Assembly (NCBI RefSeq): GCF_002741055.1
Contig: NZ_CP016809.1
Span: 372,001-436,000 of the forward strand
Origin: Paenibacillus ihbetae
GTDB lineage: Bacteria > Bacillota > Bacilli > Paenibacillales > Paenibacillaceae
Direction of reading: 5' to 3'
Length of the DNA: 64,000 bases
The notes beneath the pieces are model-generated. The model worked only from the letters and a program-made list of their open reading frames with translations, did not search any database and was not told where the DNA came from. Within the stretch, counting starts at the first letter, position 1, and every line of letters begins with the position of its first letter. Position numbers and translations under genes: made by a program. Positions 61,955 to 64,000 of the stretch are shown here, piece after piece.

Positions 61955-62875
61955 TTAGCCTTTAACCGCGCCCATCATGATGCCTTTGACGAAATACCGC
62001 TGCAGCATCGGGTACACCAGGACGATCGGCAGCGTTACGATCATGGTGATCGTCATTCGAATCGATTGCGGGGTAATCGTGCGCACCAGATCTCCCCGCG
62101 TCAGCTGCTCGGTTGACATATTCGACAGGTTGCTCGATTGGTTCAGGAAGTTGTACAGTACGAGCTGGAGCGTCTGCAGCTTCGGATTTTCGACGAGAAA
62201 GAAGTTGTCGAACCACGTGTTCCATTGACCGACGGCCGAGAATACCGCGATGGTCGCGATGATCGGCATGGAGAGCGGAAAGATGATGCTCGTATAAATC
62301 TTGAAATACCCTGCTCCGTCGATCTTCGCGGATTCCTCAAGCGAGGCCGGCAGCTGCTCGATAAACGTCTTGATCAAGATGATGTTGAAGCCTGATATCG
62401 CGCTCGGGATGATATACAGCAGAAAATTATTTTGCAGCCCGTAGGTCTTCATCGTCAGATACCATGGGATAAACCCTGCATTGAAATACATCGTGATCAG
62501 CACGAAACGGTAGATGGCTTTGCGCATCGGCATCTCGTTCTTGGTGATCAGATAAGCGAAGAACGAGCAGCTGAACACGGTAATGAGCGTCCCCAGAATC
62601 GTACGCGAGACCGAGACGATGGCGGAATCCGCAATGCCCGGAAGCTTGATCGTGGCTTGGTACGCTTCCAGGGAAAATCCTGCAGGCCATAAATAAACGC
62701 CTTTCTGTGCTTCGATGGGATCGCTCACGGAATAAATGAAGATATAGTAAAACGGGTAGATTGTGATCACCACGAGCAGCAGCAGGAGCAGATAATTGAT
62801 GGAGCTGATGACCGCGTCCTTCCAATCAAGACGCTTTCTGCGGCGATTTACGGTAATCTTGGCTTGTGAAATCAT
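61955..62875 (-). CDS. Carbohydrate ABC transporter permease (YtcP/LplC type)
   Basis: The 306-residue protein has six membrane helices and the EAA motif (ESAKIDGAGYFKIYTSIIFPLSMPIIATI) that contacts the ATPase. It belongs to the binding-protein-dependent MalG-like class, C-terminal type, with the usual ending MLQRYFVKGIMMGAVKG. GGAGAACGGC precedes the ATG. It pairs with the LplB-type permease encoded 21 bases upstream. Confidence 0.92.
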   Translation of the reverse strand: MISQAKITVNRRRKRLDWKDAVISSINYLLLLLLVVITIYPFYYIFIYSVSDPIEAQKGVYLWPAGFSLEAYQATIKLPGIADSAIVSVSRTILGTLITVFSCSFFAYLITKNEMPMRKAIYRFVLITMYFNAGFIPWYLTMKTYGLQNNFLLYIIPSAISGFNIILIKTFIEQLPASLEESAKIDGAGYFKIYTSIIFPLSMPIIATIAVFSAVGQWNTWFDNFFLVENPKLQTLQLVLYNFLNQSSNLSNMSTEQLTRGDLVRTITPQSIRMTITMIVTLPIVLVYPMLQRYFVKGIMMGAVKG

Positions 62876-62896
62876 GCCGTTCTCCTTTCGTTCGAG

Positions 62897-63838
62897 TTAT
62901 ACAATGCCTTGGCCCCTGAATTTCTTGGACAAGAAATTGACGCTGAAGAGCAGCACGACACTGATGACCGTCTTGAATATGCCCACGGCCGTGGAGTAGG
63001 AATAGTCACCGGTAACAAGCCCCAAGCGGTATACGTACAGGTCCAACACTTCAATCCGGTCAGCGATCATAACGTTGCTGAAGACGAGATACTGCTCGAA
63101 GCCCGCTGACATCAGATTGCTGATCGACAGCAGCAGCAGCACGATGAAGGTCGGCATGATGCTCGGAATCGTGATATACCAGATTGAGCGGAGACGCCCG
63201 GCTCCGTCCACCTTGGCGGCGTCGTATTGCTCGCTGTCGATGCTGACAATAGCGGCCAAGTAGATGATCGCGCTCCAGCCGACAGACTTCCACAGCAGAA
63301 GCAGCGTCTGGACCGTCCATACCCGGTCGTAATTGCCCAGCACGTCGACGGGCGGGCTGCCGATCCCCGTCTTTAGCATGATCGAGTTGACGGCACCCTC
63401 CGTGCTGAACATGCTGAAAGCCAGCGAGAAGACGATGATCCAGCTGATGTAATTGGGCAGCGTCGATACGGTTTGCACCAGCCGCTTGAACCAGCCGGCG
63501 CGCACCTCGGAGATCATGATCGCCAGCAGCATCGGAATCGGGGCAGTCAGGATTGACAGGAAGCTCAGTGCCAGCGTATTGATGAGCACGGGCCCCATCC
63601 GGGGATCGTCGAACATGTTGCGGAAATTCTCCAGCCCGAGAAAGGCTGCCTGACTGAGCGGGATGCCGGGGCGATAGTCAAAGAAAGCATAGATCCAGCC
63701 GAACAGCGGAACGTAGCTGAATGCAAAGGCAAACAGGATGAACGGGAGGGCCAGCAGCAGGAGGATGATGCCGTCCCTGCGATAGAGCTTGTTTTTTCTG
63801 CTCTTCTTCAAGGGCTTTGCGGTCTGCGTATACTCCAT
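62897..63838 (-). CDS. Carbohydrate ABC transporter permease (LplB type)
   Basis: The 313-residue protein has six membrane helices and the EAA-type motif YDAAKVDGAGRLRSIWYITIPSIMPTFIVLLLL. It is the MalF-like partner of the YtcP-type permease. The N-terminus is basic (KPLKKSRKNKLYRRD). AAAGGAG precedes the ATG. It is the first gene of the visible operon. The adjacent 160 bases hold its promoter region and repeats that suggest an AraC-family activator. Confidence 0.92.
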   Translation of the reverse strand: MEYTQTAKPLKKSRKNKLYRRDGIILLLLALPFILFAFAFSYVPLFGWIYAFFDYRPGIPLSQAAFLGLENFRNMFDDPRMGPVLINTLALSFLSILTAPIPMLLAIMISEVRAGWFKRLVQTVSTLPNYISWIIVFSLAFSMFSTEGAVNSIMLKTGIGSPPVDVLGNYDRVWTVQTLLLLWKSVGWSAIIYLAAIVSIDSEQYDAAKVDGAGRLRSIWYITIPSIMPTFIVLLLLSISNLMSAGFEQYLVFSNVMIADRIEVLDLYVYRLGLVTGDYSYSTAVGIFKTVISVVLLFSVNFLSKKFRGQGIV

Positions 63839-63962
63839 AGGTCTTCTCCTTTATGCAGAATCTAGCGTTTTGCTTAAGTCTATGATAGCGTTTCACCGGA
63901 AGGCATTAAATGAAAGATATACGGCTGGACTTGAAAAAACATCTGCCGGGGCGGCGAAGTTG

Positions 63963-63994
63963 CTTGAACGATTTTGCGATCCTCTTGAACGATT
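63963..63994. promoter_or_regulatory. Two 11-bp direct repeats, candidate AraC-family binding site
   Basis: CTTGAACGATT occurs at 63963-63973 and again at 63984-63994, exactly 21 bases apart (two helical turns). A shorter CTTGAA is at 63930-63935. AraC/YesN-type activators often bind such repeats upstream of Paenibacillus sugar ABC operons. Confidence 0.5.
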
Positions 63995-64000
63995 CCAAAC

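Noticed and set aside
63883..63895. Catabolite-response-like element TGATAGCGTTTCA upstream of the permease operon.
   Set aside because: It is one base shorter than the cre consensus, and the CG centre is off by one. It is too degenerate to call without other copies.

Overview
The window looks like chromosome from an endospore-forming, mid-GC Bacillales bacterium, most likely Paenibacillus. The reasons are a CotF-type spore coat gene, a Bce-type two-component/ABC module, a sulfolactate cluster laid out like the Bacillus subtilis yit genes, LplA/LplB/YtcP-type sugar transport with GH78 and GH2 enzymes, and strong AGGAGG ribosome binding sites with GTG, TTG and ATG starts. This assignment is inference. 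I saw no rRNA, tRNA or CRISPR array.

Layout. 0-2 kb: the 3' end of an IS1182-type transposase, then a lone secreted helveticin J-like bacteriocin gene. 2-8 kb: a divergent Bce-type stress module. Its permease carries an extra C-terminal secreted alpha/beta hydrolase domain, and a BceR-like operator lies between the divergent halves. 8-20 kb: ordinary accessory genes, including MarR, CotF, DUF4097, a ZIP transporter, a quinone reductase with an HxlR regulator, a copper ATPase, TetR plus a short-chain dehydrogenase that share an operator motif, and a SUMF1-like/DUF4180/TetR group.

20-24.4 kb: phosphosulfolactate phosphatase, an MFS exporter, phosphosulfolactate synthase and a YitT-family membrane protein, with a sigma-K-like promoter. 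25-28 kb: a type III polyketide synthase, methyltransferase and flavoprotein operon with the composition of the Streptomyces phenolic-lipid srsABC operon. 29-31.7 kb: an M20 amidohydrolase with a DUF3100 membrane protein and a small membrane partner. 32-41.3 kb: glycosyltransferases, two sugar-locus methyltransferases and two small DUF2642-like proteins, with several sigma-E/sigma-K-like promoter elements. I read this as a spore-surface glycan locus.

42.6-64 kb: a sugar-utilisation region, nearly all on the minus strand. From the right edge leftwards it encodes two ABC permeases, a solute-binding lipoprotein, a CE7 acetyl esterase, a GH2 enzyme, a GH78 alpha-L-rhamnosidase, Gfo/Idh and zinc dehydrogenases, an FGGY kinase, a shikimate-dehydrogenase-like protein, a cupin isomerase, a 2-hydroxyacid dehydrogenase, a TIM-barrel epimerase and an L-fucose isomerase. 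Together they would import an acetylated, rhamnose-containing oligosaccharide, deacetylate and hydrolyse it, and convert the sugars by oxidation, isomerisation and phosphorylation. Two direct repeats 21 bp apart at the window edge suggest an AraC-family activator.

Start sites were reset from the longest open frame where a clear Shine-Dalgarno sequence decided otherwise. Functional calls come from recognised motifs and family knowledge; no database search was run.
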